From NCBI GenBank assembly GCA_019358855.1, contig JAHHII010000001.1, positions 124,001-188,000 on the forward strand: a stretch of DNA of 64,000 nt, read 5' to 3'. Position numbers and translations under genes: made by a program. The stretch comes from Timaviella obliquedivisa GSE-PSE-MK23-08B (lineage in GTDB: Bacteria > Cyanobacteriota > Cyanobacteriia > Elainellales > Elainellaceae). Of the stretch, positions 1 to 8,798 are shown piece by piece. Under the pieces are notes generated by a model, which made no database searches, was not told the origin of the DNA, and was given only the letters and a program-made list of their open reading frames with translations. Positions within the stretch are counted from its first letter, which is position 1. Every line of letters begins with the position of its first letter.

Positions 1-280
1 TTATTGAATGGGTCTTCGTTTTCATTGAAAAACTGTTTGTCTGTCTTGAAATGTCTCAGCTTTAAGCAAGCCAAAGATCCTGTGCGTTACTCCTTTTAGA
101 AAGAGCCTTTGAACAGGAGAATGCTATTCTCTGACTTTGATCAACTAAACACTTTGATCAACTAAACTTTAATCAATTAAGGTGAATGCATTGCACAAAA
201 CACTTCTGTGTTTATCCGTGCTGACCGTACTGCGTACAGTTAAGATAAAACGTTGACTTGAGTTAAACGTCTTTCGGAAG
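1..280. other. Left edge, no recognisable gene
   Basis: I see no supportable gene here. An open frame enters from the left edge on the plus strand and stops at 98-100, but its residues match nothing I recognise. The stretch is AT-rich and contains a short tandem repeat, listed separately. Confidence 0.4.
134..167. repeat. Tandem 17-bp repeat, two perfect copies
   Basis: The unit actttgatcaactaaac occurs twice head to tail (134-150 and 151-167) and is followed by a degenerate third piece (tttaatcaatt). Each unit contains TGATCA. No function is evident. Confidence 0.8.
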
Positions 281-436
281 TTAGATGTCTATTTCTCTCT
301 TTAGGCTATTTCTTTTTCCAGTATGTGAGAGCACGAAAGCAGGTCTATACCCTCTCTGCTCACGTCCTTTGGTAGGATCATTTAGATAAACGGTATCTCC
401 CCGACTGGGGAGATACAAATTTTCTCGTGCTACCAA
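281..436 (-). pseudogene. MazF/PemK-type toxin remnant
   Basis: Reading the minus strand from a TTG at 436 gives 51 residues. They contain the hallmark start of MazF/PemK endoribonucleases: a GD pair, then DPTKGREQRGYRPAFVLS, which matches the family signature GDI..-(F)DP..G-E...RPA-V-S. MazF proteins are usually about 105-120 residues, so roughly the C-terminal half is gone; the frame stops at 281. The Phe normally before DP is also missing. The frame overlaps the end of the MazE-like remnant by a few bases, the usual antitoxin-toxin overlap. I infer an inactivated toxin. Confidence 0.75.
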
Positions 437-672
437 ACTTCATTTCCTACTGCTATGCCACTGTCAATCTCGGTGTAAAGATTTTCTGGTGTGATTCCTT
501 GAATAAGTTCATCAAGTGAGTAACGCTTTCGGCTTCCAGGCTTTATCACTAGCATTCCATCTACTATAGTGAGGTCTATCTCAGTGCCTTCAGCTAAGTG
601 GATTTATTTAGCTAAATTCTGTGGAATACGAATAGCTAAACGATTCCCCCACTTTGCACCGATCGCCCTCAT
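430..672 (-). pseudogene. MazE/AbrB-type antitoxin with in-frame stop
   Basis: An 81-codon frame runs from an ATG at 672 to a TAG at 430 and is interrupted by TAA at codon 23 (604-606). The N-terminus reads MRAIGAKWGNRLAIRIP, the classic MazE/SpoVT-AbrB swapped-hairpin start (K-WGNS-AVRIP). After the stop the frame continues as IHLAEGTEIDLTIVDGMLVI, equally typical. The position of the stop fits a single change of a Gln codon (CAA to TAA). The downstream partner is also truncated, so both halves of a MazEF module appear dead. Confidence 0.8.
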
Positions 673-695
673 AGCCTAAGTCTCCATCGCGCTTA

Positions 696-1277
696 CTAAA
701 CCCTCGCCAACGTCACCTTCTCCACCTGATCTTGATACTTACCATTGCGATCTTCATAGCTCACGGCACAAGGCGCACCTTCCAAAAACAGCAGTTGCAC
801 AATGCCTTCATTGGCATAAATCCGGCAGTCTGCACTGGAAGAATTAGAAAACTCTAGCGTTAAATGTCCTCGCCATCCCGCTTCAGCCGGAGTTAAATTT
901 GCAATTAAACCGATGCGAGCGTAAGTGCTTTTGCCAATGCAAATTACTGTTACATTATCTGGTACTTTTAGCTGCTCTAATGCCACACCTAAACCGTAAG
1001 AATGAGCAGGAAGAATAAAGTATTGCCCGTTCCCATCAGTGTGCAGCGTTGCGGGTTCTAAGTTGGCGGGGCTGAAGTTTTTGGGATCAACGACTGTGCC
1101 GGGAATATGTTTGAAGATACGAAACTCTGAAGCCGACAAACGCAAATCATAGCCATAGCTGCTTAAGCCATAGGAAATAACAGGTAGCCCATCCACTCGC
1201 CGCACTAACTGAGGCTCGAAGGGGCTAATCATGCCGCTTGCCGACATAGTAGTAATCCAGGTATCGTTCTTAATCAT
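696..1277 (-). CDS. dcd: dCTP deaminase
   Basis: A 193-residue protein matching dCTP deaminase, which converts dCTP to dUTP plus ammonia to feed dTMP synthesis; it acts as a cytosolic trimer. Visible motifs are YGYDLRLS (41-48), GKSTYARIG (115-123, substrate-binding Ser and Arg) and AGWRGHLTLEFSN (133-145) with the catalytic Glu at 142. Length is normal. Its ATG overlaps by one base the TAA stop of the upstream CobO-like gene (TAATG), so the two are probably translationally coupled. Whether it is monofunctional or a bifunctional Dcd-Dut cannot be settled by eye. Confidence 0.93.
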   Translation of the reverse strand: MIKNDTWITTMSASGMISPFEPQLVRRVDGLPVISYGLSSYGYDLRLSASEFRIFKHIPGTVVDPKNFSPANLEPATLHTDGNGQYFILPAHSYGLGVALEQLKVPDNVTVICIGKSTYARIGLIANLTPAEAGWRGHLTLEFSNSSSADCRIYANEGIVQLLFLEGAPCAVSYEDRNGKYQDQVEKVTLARV

Positions 1278-1810
1278 TAGGGGCGATGGCTCCGGCGAAG
1301 TTCTGTGATTTGGTCTGCGATATCGAGGATGGCTTGGGGCATTTCGGGCCCTGTCAAAATCACATCGACTTGGGCAGGACGGTTTTTTAGGAAGTCTAGC
1401 ACCTCAGCCTCTGAGATTAGCCCTAAGTTAATTGCCAAACTCAACTCATCTAACACCACTAAACAATACTGGTTTCTAGCCACGACTTCTTGGGTATACT
1501 CCCAAAGCTCTAGCAGCGCGATCGCCTCAGCCTGTTCTAAATGGGGCGTATCTAAGCAGCGAGGCAAATCGCAGCGCACCCACTCTAAATGCTGTCCGAG
1601 CTTGACGGGATTGTGAATGCCTTGCCCAATGCCGCCTTTCAAAAATTGCACAATCAGAACGGGCGTACCTTGACCCGCAATGCGCAGCGCTTGCGCCATA
1701 ACGCTAGTGAAAAAGCTGCGGTGGGGACAGGTGAAAACTTGCACCAATCCCTCTACCGTATAAGGCAAAGAACTGGGGTTACGGCTCGGCGTTTCTAGTT
1801 GGGAAACCAT
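1277..1810 (-). CDS. CobO/BtuR-like P-loop family protein, Walker A lost
   Basis: A 177-residue protein with the frame of corrinoid adenosyltransferases of the CobO/BtuR family: QVFT strand, LRIAGQGTPVLIVQFLKGG (42-60), VVLDELSLAINLGLI (118-132, Walker B-like Asp-Glu) and a C-terminal VILTGPEMP..ILDIADQITEL. The expected ATP-binding loop GNGKGKTTAA after the first strand is replaced by CPHRSFFTSV (about 28-37), with no Gly-Lys-Thr. In the classical family this loop binds ATP, so adenosyltransferase activity is doubtful. It precedes dcd with a one-base overlap. It may be a cyanobacterial paralogue with a changed role, since the rest of the fold looks conserved rather than decaying. Confidence 0.75.
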   Translation of the reverse strand: MVSQLETPSRNPSSLPYTVEGLVQVFTCPHRSFFTSVMAQALRIAGQGTPVLIVQFLKGGIGQGIHNPVKLGQHLEWVRCDLPRCLDTPHLEQAEAIALLELWEYTQEVVARNQYCLVVLDELSLAINLGLISEAEVLDFLKNRPAQVDVILTGPEMPQAILDIADQITELRRSHRP

Positions 1811-2024
1811 GAATTCACTTCCGGGTGCTTCAGGAACAGGCGATGACTAAAGGATAGTACAAAACTCTATGTTTAGACTCAGACTTGCATTAACTAAAGT
1901 GAACATATAGAGTAAGATACTCATTTTTTTATCCATCAAACACTACATATACAGAGCCGTCAATAGGCTGTATGTACTAACTTCTTACGACACGTAGCAC
2001 GGATTGGAGGCGCAAGTTTGCCTA
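1811..2024. other. Intergenic, AT-rich
   Basis: About 210 bases between the RelE-like toxin and the CobO-like gene (both minus strand). It should hold the promoter for cobO-like/dcd, but I could not pick out a convincing -10/-35 pair. Confidence 0.3.
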
Positions 2025-2402
2025 TCAACAATCCAAAATTTCTCGAATAACATCCTTCAAGTCTTTGTCTGGAGGACGTTTTGAGAACTGTTCATGGCTG
2101 TAAATCCAGAGGAGACGGATAACATAAGTGGACGAGTTGACCAAGTACATCAATCTAAGCTGCCCAGAAGCACCCTTAGAAATCCTGAACTCCAGCTTGT
2201 GAAATGTCCAGCCATCGGGCAACTGGATTTTGCTGGGCAGGGGTTCTTGACGAGAACTGAGGGGATAGGGATCTTCAATCATCCCTTCTAAGATGCCTTC
2301 AACCATTCCAAGGAACTTTCTTCGATAAACTTTTTCAAGCTTTTTGAAAGAGCGTTGGAATGAATCAGTACTTTCAATCGAGAAGGGAGGTAAGCCAGCC
2401 AC
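2025..2402 (-). CDS. RelE/ParE-like toxin
   Basis: A small basic protein, 125 residues from a GTG at 2402. That start has a strong purine-rich Shine-Dalgarno (AAGGGAGA) 5-8 bases upstream; an upstream ATG at 2450 would give 141 residues. Features of the RelE/ParE fold are visible: FQRSFKKLEKVYRRK near the N-terminus, FHKLEFRI, GQLRLMYLV and VIRLLWIYSHEQFSKRPP, followed by a C-terminal helix. Such toxins usually cut ribosome-bound mRNA or poison gyrase; which applies here is not known. It overlaps the 3' end of the Panacea-domain gene, so the two form a coupled toxin-antitoxin operon. Confidence 0.7.
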   Translation of the reverse strand: MAGLPPFSIESTDSFQRSFKKLEKVYRRKFLGMVEGILEGMIEDPYPLSSRQEPLPSKIQLPDGWTFHKLEFRISKGASGQLRLMYLVNSSTYVIRLLWIYSHEQFSKRPPDKDLKDVIREILDC

Positions 2403-2961
2403 GCACTTCTCCCTTGACAATACGGGGTGATAACTGGGAACTATCCACATCCTTCAAAATTTCAGCCATGACTAAATCGTAGGCTGGGTGCTCTCGTTCA
2501 ATAGCTCTGAGTTTCTGTTTTCCTAGCTCCTTCATATCTTCAGGAAGAATTGCCTCAGTCGAGCTTGCATTGGGATGTAAACCCCGACGAGCTTTCTTCC
2601 AAGGAAACTCTAAATGAGTCATATCGCTTAAGAGGTAAGCATGGTGTGCGCCAAAATATTCCCATACTTCTTCCAAGAGCGTTACTGCGTCGTCATGGAT
2701 TTCTGCCAAAAACTCTTTGCTGGGAATAGGAAGTTGCTTGGCTTCAAAATTGCTGTAGAAGCTATAGGCTGGAGGACAAACAGGTCCGTATCGCCACGCC
2801 TGAATCTCTTCATTAAATAAAGGTTGTTCGTACAAAGCTAAGTGTAGGCTTTGAGAGTAGTACAAAAGCTTTTGAACCTTCATGTTGGTCATTTGAGCTT
2901 CTCTACCGTCCTCATAGGCTTTGACGATAAAGTAACGAGACACGTCTAGACAGCTGACCAT
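2374..2961 (-). CDS. panA: Panacea-domain (DUF4065) antitoxin
   Basis: A 195-residue protein with the Panacea/DUF4065 signature in its first 80 residues: NMKVQKLLYYSQSLHLALY, PLFNEEIQAWRYGPV and PPAYSFY. This domain defines the PanA antitoxins, which neutralise unrelated toxins encoded next to them (PanAT systems), and occurs in related regulators such as SocA and GepA. Here the neighbour is a RelE-like toxin starting inside the last codons of this gene. The extra C-terminal part (about 100-195) is charged and helical and probably contacts the toxin. ATG start at 2961. Family confident; toxin pairing inferred from the overlap. Confidence 0.85.
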   Translation of the reverse strand: MVSCLDVSRYFIVKAYEDGREAQMTNMKVQKLLYYSQSLHLALYEQPLFNEEIQAWRYGPVCPPAYSFYSNFEAKQLPIPSKEFLAEIHDDAVTLLEEVWEYFGAHHAYLLSDMTHLEFPWKKARRGLHPNASSTEAILPEDMKELGKQKLRAIEREHPAYDLVMAEILKDVDSSQLSPRIVKGEVRGWLTSLLD

Positions 2962-3133
2962 GTTAGGACTCGCACGTCAATAATGGATCTTAAACTATAG
3001 CAGTTTTTTGTTTGCTACACCTCTAGCATATAGTAAAAAAGATAAGTAGTGCATTTGTACTCAGGCTTGTCTACTTCATTCATGTCCCGTTCCCCGCTAT
3101 CCTGATTGAGTTGAAACTTTAAGGCATATCAAC

Positions 3134-3886
3134 ATGGTTTGGCAGCGTCCCGACAATCGGCAACCCGACCAACTCCGACCGATGCGGTTTGAGCGAAACT
3201 TTACCAAGTTTGCCGCAGGATCGGTTTTGGCGCACTGCGGCGATACGCAGGTACTTTGTACGGTTAGCGTTCAGCCGGGAGTGCCACGGTTTTTAGAAGG
3301 GCAGGGGCAAGGCTGGCTGACCGCAGAGTACCGGATGTTGCCCACTGCCACCCATCCCCGGCACTCTAGAGAATTTATGAAGCTGTCGGGGCGAACGCAG
3401 GAGATTCAGCGATTAATAGGGCGGAGTTTGCGGGCGGCGTTGGATATGAAAGTATTGGGTGAGCGGACACTATTGGTGGATGCGGATGTGCTGCAGGCAG
3501 ATGCTGGGACACGAACGACTTCGATTACCGGGGGCTTTGTAGCGTTGAACGATGCGATCGCCCAACTTTTGCAATCAGGAGAATTGGAGCGATCGCCGAT
3601 TCGTCATCAAATTGCTGCCATTTCTGTGGGGTTACTCGACGGCATACCCTACCTCGACCTCAACTATCCGGAAGATGTAGCTGCCGATGTGGACTTTAAT
3701 GTAGTGCTCAATGACGAGCTTAATTTAATTGAATTGCAAGGCACGGCAGAGGAAGGCAGCTATACCCGTGTCCAATTGAACCAAATGTTAGATTTGGCAG
3801 AAAAGGGAATTGGCGAAGTGATGGAGTTGCAGCGACAGGCGTGCTCTTTGAGATACCCGCAAGAGGTCGCGTCTGAGATATCTTGA
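3134..3886 (+). CDS. rph: Ribonuclease PH
   Basis: A 250-residue phosphorolytic 3'-5' exoribonuclease that trims the 3' ends of tRNA precursors, using phosphate to release nucleoside diphosphates; the active form is a hexameric ring. Family motifs are [15 protein letters not shown] (86-100), [18 protein letters not shown] (116-133, with the phosphate-binding GTRT) and the metal-binding acidic segment [16 protein letters not shown]. Length is normal (about 240-255). The ATG lies 11 bases after a weak AAGG. It is followed by tamB on the same strand after 124 bases. Confidence 0.95.
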   Translation: MVWQRPDNRQPDQLRPMRFERNFTKFAAGSVLAHCGDTQVLCTVSVQPGVPRFLEGQGQGWLTAEYRMLPTATHPRHSREFMKLSGRTQEIQRLIGRSLRAALDMKVLGERTLLVDADVLQADAGTRTTSITGGFVALNDAIAQLLQSGELERSPIRHQIAAISVGLLDGIPYLDLNYPEDVAADVDFNVVLNDELNLIELQGTAEEGSYTRVQLNQMLDLAEKGIGEVMELQRQACSLRYPQEVASEIS

Positions 3887-4010
3887 GAAGAACACCATAT
3901 TTCTGACTTCGGATTGATTGGATTATGCTGACTCCCAAGGAAAAAGGCATTGGGGTAAGATGCTTGCAAGGTAAGAGCCGTGGTCTGTTGGGTGAAAAGG
4001 TGAGTGTGAC

Positions 4011-7000
4011 ATGACGAATTCTCCGAACTCCGGTCATCAGCCTGAGAAAACACCGAGTCGCAGACGACGTTTTTTAATTCGTGCAGGTTTAGTGACGGGT
4101 GGGGTCGTTTTGGTCGGGGCGATCGCCGCTGCGTTATACGTCCGACAATTTATTCAAGAAAGATTAGCGCCATTAATTGCTGAGAGCTTAAGCGACACCT
4201 TAAACCGTCCGGTTAACGTGGGCGGCGTTGAGCGGGTTTCGCTGGTGGGCTTACGGCTGGGCGCTTCGGCATTGCCGCCTTTGAAAAATGATGCAGATCA
4301 GGTCAAAGTAGAGGCGATCGAAGTTGGGTTTAATCTGCTGGAACTTCTGTGGAGCCGGGATCTGCACTTCGACATTACGCTGGTACGTCCGGATGCCTTT
4401 ATTGATCAAGATGAAGACGGGCAATGGTTCAAGACGAAAATTACCACGAACGAATCGAATAGTTGGATTACACCCCAGCTTGACGAAATTCGGGTGCAAG
4501 AGGGCAGATTGGTTCTTGCCGCAGCGAAGCAACTAAGAAACGACGAGACAGGCGAAATTGAACAACGCCCTGTGCCTGTGTTGACTAACGTAGAAGTGCG
4601 CAACGTCAATGGCTCGGCAACGCTACAAGATAAAAATCAGCGAATTAGATTTAATGTCACCGGAAATCCCCAAACGGGCGGGGAAATGCGGCTTCGGGGC
4701 GATATCAACCAAACCACAGAGTCGAGAAAGCTAACTGTGGAAGGACAGGGCTTGCTGGCACCCACCGTTAATGTGCTGGTACCTTTGCCCGTAACGTTTT
4801 TGACAGGGCGAGCGTCAGGTAAGCTCGATATTACCTTAGGAACGGAAGAAGACCCGCTTCTCCTCAACGGTAGGGTGCGGTTTCGGGATGGGGCAATGAA
4901 AATTGGAGCAGTGCCCAACACATTCAATCGGTTGAATGGCACTGTTCTGTTTCAAGATCAGCGGATCACGTTTCAAGATGCGCAGGGGCGCTATGGCGAG
5001 ATTCCGGCGCGGGTCAGTGGCGGGTTAGACACCGAAAAGGGCTACGACATTTCGATCCAAGTGCCAAAAGTCAGCGCTTCGACGTTATTAAGAACATTTG
5101 ATCTAAACTCGCCTTTTGCCGTGGCAGGCGTGTTTGGCGGCAACGTTAAGGTATCCGGCGCGATCGCCACCCCCAAGCTGACCGGGGTAGCCACCAGCCT
5201 CGAACCTGCAAAGATTGATCAAGTGACCTTTGCTAACGCCGATACTCGCTTTACCTTAACGGCTGACGCGCTAGCCTTCGATTCTATCCGGGCAACGCCG
5301 ACCAATGGCGGTTTGGTGACAGGCAGAGGCGTGGTACGGTTTGGCGATCGCCAGTCTATCGCGTTCAATTTTCGGGGTCAAGACCTGGCAGGAGATGCGA
5401 TCGCCAGGGCATACGGTAGTGCTCCCACGTTTACCATTGGTAACGTTAACACCACCGCTCAAATATCCGGCACCTACGACAATATCCAAACTGTTGCCCA
5501 ATGGCAGGCTCCTCAAGCGACTTATCCAGCGCGAGGCACGGTCAGGGTGAGGGGAGATTTGGTGGAGTTTCGAGATACGGCGGTGCTAGTTGCAGGCGGC
5601 ATGGTGCGGGGGAACGGTGAACTGCGCCAGGGGCGATGGAATGCGGTGGTACAGGCATCGGGGATTCGGCTGAATCAATTTTCAGCAGATTTACGCGGTT
5701 TCCTGAGTGGAACGGGCAGGCTATCAGGCAGTTTGGCGGATTCGAGTTTGGCGGCAATCAAGGCAGAGGGCAATCTGCGCTTTTCAGAAGGAATTGCCTT
5801 AATTGATCAGCCCTTAGATACCGCGGTAACCTGGTTAGGCGATCGCCTGCGAGTCAACAGCGCTACGGCTCCCGGCTTTAGCGCCAATGGCTTTGTCTTT
5901 GCGCAAGTAGAAGGCACCCCAGAAATTACCAATCTTGATCTGAATGTGCGGCTTCAGGGCTATCCCGTTGCGGCACTGCCCATTCCCACGCCTGAACAAA
6001 TTGCCTTAAGGGGTAACGCCGATTTTTCTGGAAGATTGACGGGTGCGCTAGATGCCGTGAACGTTGCGGGGAACCTGAGGTTGAATCAGGCAGCAGTTAA
6101 TCAGGTGGCATTCGAGTCGGCGCTAGACGGGACTTTTCAGTACCGCGCCAATCAATTTACACGGCTTGATGTGCGCGGCGACACCGATCGCATTGCGTTT
6201 GATTTAGATGGCACTAACCGCCCTAAATCTTTCTATGTGCAGCAAGGAGACACGATCGCCACGGGCAGAGGGCAGGGCGATCGTTTGCTGGCTGATCTGC
6301 AAAATTTTCCTCTTTCAATTCTCAGTTTTTCGCCTGCTGCGGCTTATGGACTGGGGGCGATCGAGGGTCAACTCAACGGGCGGTTTGATATTAACTTGGC
6401 AAACCTGGAAAACCCGACCGTGTTGGGTGAAGTGGCGATCGCCCGTCCGGCGCTGGGCTACATTAACGCTGACGAACTGACGGGCAGTTTTCGCTACAGT
6501 AATGGTATTGCTGTTCTTAACCAGGGCGAACTGGTTCGTGCTAACAGCCGCTATCAGCTTTCGGGCAGTTTTAATGCCGCTGCCACGCAGTTTCAGGGGC
6601 AAGTGACGACTGAGCAAGGCAGAATTGAAGATATTTTGACGGCTTTTCAGTGGTTTGACCTGTCCGATTTCAACCGGGGTATTAGTCCACCCACCTATGC
6701 CAGCGCCGCCGATGTACAAGCCTCAGAAGTGGGTAGACCGGGCGATCGATTCATCAACCAACTCCGCCGCTTTTCCGAAGTCGTGGCACTGCGCAATCAA
6801 ATGATTGCGGCTCGTCAAGATGCCTCCATCATTCCTGATTTAGCCCAACTCGAAGGCGGCTTTTCGGGCAACGTCAACGTTGGTTTTTCGCCTCAAGAAG
6901 GTTTTGCCCTGGACTTTGGCATTGAGGGCAGAGATTGGACTTGGGAAGATTACGACATTAGCCTGGTGACCGCAGGCGGCAGTTTCAGAGATGGGGTTTT

Positions 7001-8798
7001 GTCACTGCGTCCTTCTCGCATCCAGTCGGGCGATTCCAGAGTAGCGTTTCAGGGGCAAATTGGAGCAGATCAACAAAATAACGGGCAGCTTGTAGCTGAG
7101 AATATTCCTGCTGATGCCGTCAGCGATCTTTTAAATTTGAACGTGCCTGTCGAAGGTAATCTTAATCTTAACGTCGGGTTGCTAGGCACCATCGGCAACC
7201 CGACGGTCAGCGGTGAACTGACCTTAGTGAATGGCAAAGTTAATAATTCTCCTGTTCCCGATCTTGGTGTTCTCATTGGTTACAACGATGCTCGTCTTAC
7301 CGTGTTTGGCAAGCGATCGAATCCATTCACATTGGTGGGTGACATTCCCTATAAATTTCCGTTCATGACTGTTGAGCCAAGCAGCGATCAGTTTGCCCTT
7401 AAGGTTGATGTAGAAAATGAAGGCATTGCCCTACTGAGCCTATTTACCGACCAAGTGGCATGGAAAGGCGGCGAGGGTCAGGTCAACCTTCAGGTCAATG
7501 GCACGCTCCGAACCTTAGCTAATGGCGCGATCGATTTTAGACCCACCGCCACAGGCAGCGCCAGGTTCAGAGACGCTCGGTTTTCAGCGGCTGCCCTGCC
7601 TGAAGAAGATATTACTAATGTCACAGGCGATGTTTTATTCGCCAACGATCGCATTCAAGTCCAAGCCCAAGGACTTTTTAGCGAGGGCACGATCGCGGCT
7701 CAGGGTGTTCTACCCATTCTCTCTCCCTTGGAGACCACTGATCCAGCAATTAATACCCCTTTATTGGTCGATCTCAGCAATATTGCCTTGCAGATGGAGG
7801 ATCTATACGATGGTGGCGTAGACGGTCAAGTGATAGTCACTGGCACCGCTTTAGCGCCTATTATTGGCGGAGAGGTTGGGCTAAGCGGTGGGCGAGTGTT
7901 CATTCCCGACGCGGCTCCAGTGGCAACTGTATCGGCTGGTGACACGGGCACCATTAGCTCCCCCCGACTCAATAACCTGGAATTGACCTTGGGCGATCGC
8001 CTCCGCGTGACCAGAGACCCCATCCTCAATTTCTATGCCAGAGGCAAGCTCAATATTAACGGCTTCCTCGATAACCTCAATGCCCAAGGCACCGTGCTGT
8101 TGCGCGGCGGACAAGTTAACCTTTTCACGACTCAATTTAGACTGGCACAAGGCTATGAGAGCAAAGCCGTTTTTGAACCCAACCGAGGGCTAGACCCGAT
8201 TCTGGATGTCCGTCTAGTGACTTCGGTTCCAGAGGTAGTTCGGTTCCCTGTTCCCGACAATTCTCCCTTCGCCGCCGCAGAAGTCCGAGATACAACCATC
8301 AACGACTTTGGCGAAATTCAAACCGTCCGAGTGCAAGCCAGCGTTACAGGTCCAGCTAGCGAGTTTTCCCAAAATCTGCGCCTGACCAGTAGCCCCAGCC
8401 GCACCGAATCAGAAATTGTAGCGTTGGTGGGAGGCAACTTCATCAACAGCTTAGGGTCAGGGGGAGATGCGCCGTTGGCGATCGTCAGCGTTGCCGGATC
8501 TGCCTTTTTAAGTGATTTCCAAAACCTGATTGCCAACACCATTGGTCTCAGCGATTTCCGCATCTTCCCGACCACGGTTCTGTCTGACAATGCGCGCAGT
8601 TCAACGCTGGAGATTGCTGGAGAAGTGGGCTTTGATGTGACTCGCAATCTCTCCGTTTCACTCCTGCAAATCCTCACTGTGCAAGAACCCACGCAGTTCA
8701 GCGTCCGCTATCGTCTCAACGATAATATTCTGCTGCGAGGCACAACCAATCTTGAAGGAGATAGTCGAGCGGTAGTAGAGTTTGAGACTAGATTTTAA
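4011..8798 (+). CDS. tamB: TamB-family outer-membrane biogenesis protein (DUF490)
   Basis: A 1595-residue protein of the TamB/YhdP/AsmA-like lipid-transfer family, which spans the periplasm as a beta-helical groove between inner and outer membranes. A basic N-terminus (RRRR about 18-21) precedes one membrane helix (about 25-47). The body is long, beta-rich and repetitive, with many GxL/GxV strands, and the C-terminal DUF490 region ends in FEF-type beta strands (VVEFETRF). Bacterial TamB proteins are about 1200-1600 residues, and cyanobacterial and plastid (TIC236) homologues are long. No Omp85/TamA partner is nearby. Its TAA overlaps the convergent cbiA stop by four bases. Confidence 0.9.
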   Translation: MTNSPNSGHQPEKTPSRRRRFLIRAGLVTGGVVLVGAIAAALYVRQFIQERLAPLIAESLSDTLNRPVNVGGVERVSLVGLRLGASALPPLKNDADQVKVEAIEVGFNLLELLWSRDLHFDITLVRPDAFIDQDEDGQWFKTKITTNESNSWITPQLDEIRVQEGRLVLAAAKQLRNDETGEIEQRPVPVLTNVEVRNVNGSATLQDKNQRIRFNVTGNPQTGGEMRLRGDINQTTESRKLTVEGQGLLAPTVNVLVPLPVTFLTGRASGKLDITLGTEEDPLLLNGRVRFRDGAMKIGAVPNTFNRLNGTVLFQDQRITFQDAQGRYGEIPARVSGGLDTEKGYDISIQVPKVSASTLLRTFDLNSPFAVAGVFGGNVKVSGAIATPKLTGVATSLEPAKIDQVTFANADTRFTLTADALAFDSIRATPTNGGLVTGRGVVRFGDRQSIAFNFRGQDLAGDAIARAYGSAPTFTIGNVNTTAQISGTYDNIQTVAQWQAPQATYPARGTVRVRGDLVEFRDTAVLVAGGMVRGNGELRQGRWNAVVQASGIRLNQFSADLRGFLSGTGRLSGSLADSSLAAIKAEGNLRFSEGIALIDQPLDTAVTWLGDRLRVNSATAPGFSANGFVFAQVEGTPEITNLDLNVRLQGYPVAALPIPTPEQIALRGNADFSGRLTGALDAVNVAGNLRLNQAAVNQVAFESALDGTFQYRANQFTRLDVRGDTDRIAFDLDGTNRPKSFYVQQGDTIATGRGQGDRLLADLQNFPLSILSFSPAAAYGLGAIEGQLNGRFDINLANLENPTVLGEVAIARPALGYINADELTGSFRYSNGIAVLNQGELVRANSRYQLSGSFNAAATQFQGQVTTEQGRIEDILTAFQWFDLSDFNRGISPPTYASAADVQASEVGRPGDRFINQLRRFSEVVALRNQMIAARQDASIIPDLAQLEGGFSGNVNVGFSPQEGFALDFGIEGRDWTWEDYDISLVTAGGSFRDGVLSLRPSRIQSGDSRVAFQGQIGADQQNNGQLVAENIPADAVSDLLNLNVPVEGNLNLNVGLLGTIGNPTVSGELTLVNGKVNNSPVPDLGVLIGYNDARLTVFGKRSNPFTLVGDIPYKFPFMTVEPSSDQFALKVDVENEGIALLSLFTDQVAWKGGEGQVNLQVNGTLRTLANGAIDFRPTATGSARFRDARFSAAALPEEDITNVTGDVLFANDRIQVQAQGLFSEGTIAAQGVLPILSPLETTDPAINTPLLVDLSNIALQMEDLYDGGVDGQVIVTGTALAPIIGGEVGLSGGRVFIPDAAPVATVSAGDTGTISSPRLNNLELTLGDRLRVTRDPILNFYARGKLNINGFLDNLNAQGTVLLRGGQVNLFTTQFRLAQGYESKAVFEPNRGLDPILDVRLVTSVPEVVRFPVPDNSPFAAAEVRDTTINDFGEIQTVRVQASVTGPASEFSQNLRLTSSPSRTESEIVALVGGNFINSLGSGGDAPLAIVSVAGSAFLSDFQNLIANTIGLSDFRIFPTTVLSDNARSSTLEIAGEVGFDVTRNLSVSLLQILTVQEPTQFSVRYRLNDNILLRGTTNLEGDSRAVVEFETRF

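Noticed and set aside
2094-2291. Plus-strand frame opposite the RelE-like toxin
   Set aside because: Antisense to a family-matched gene; chance open frame.
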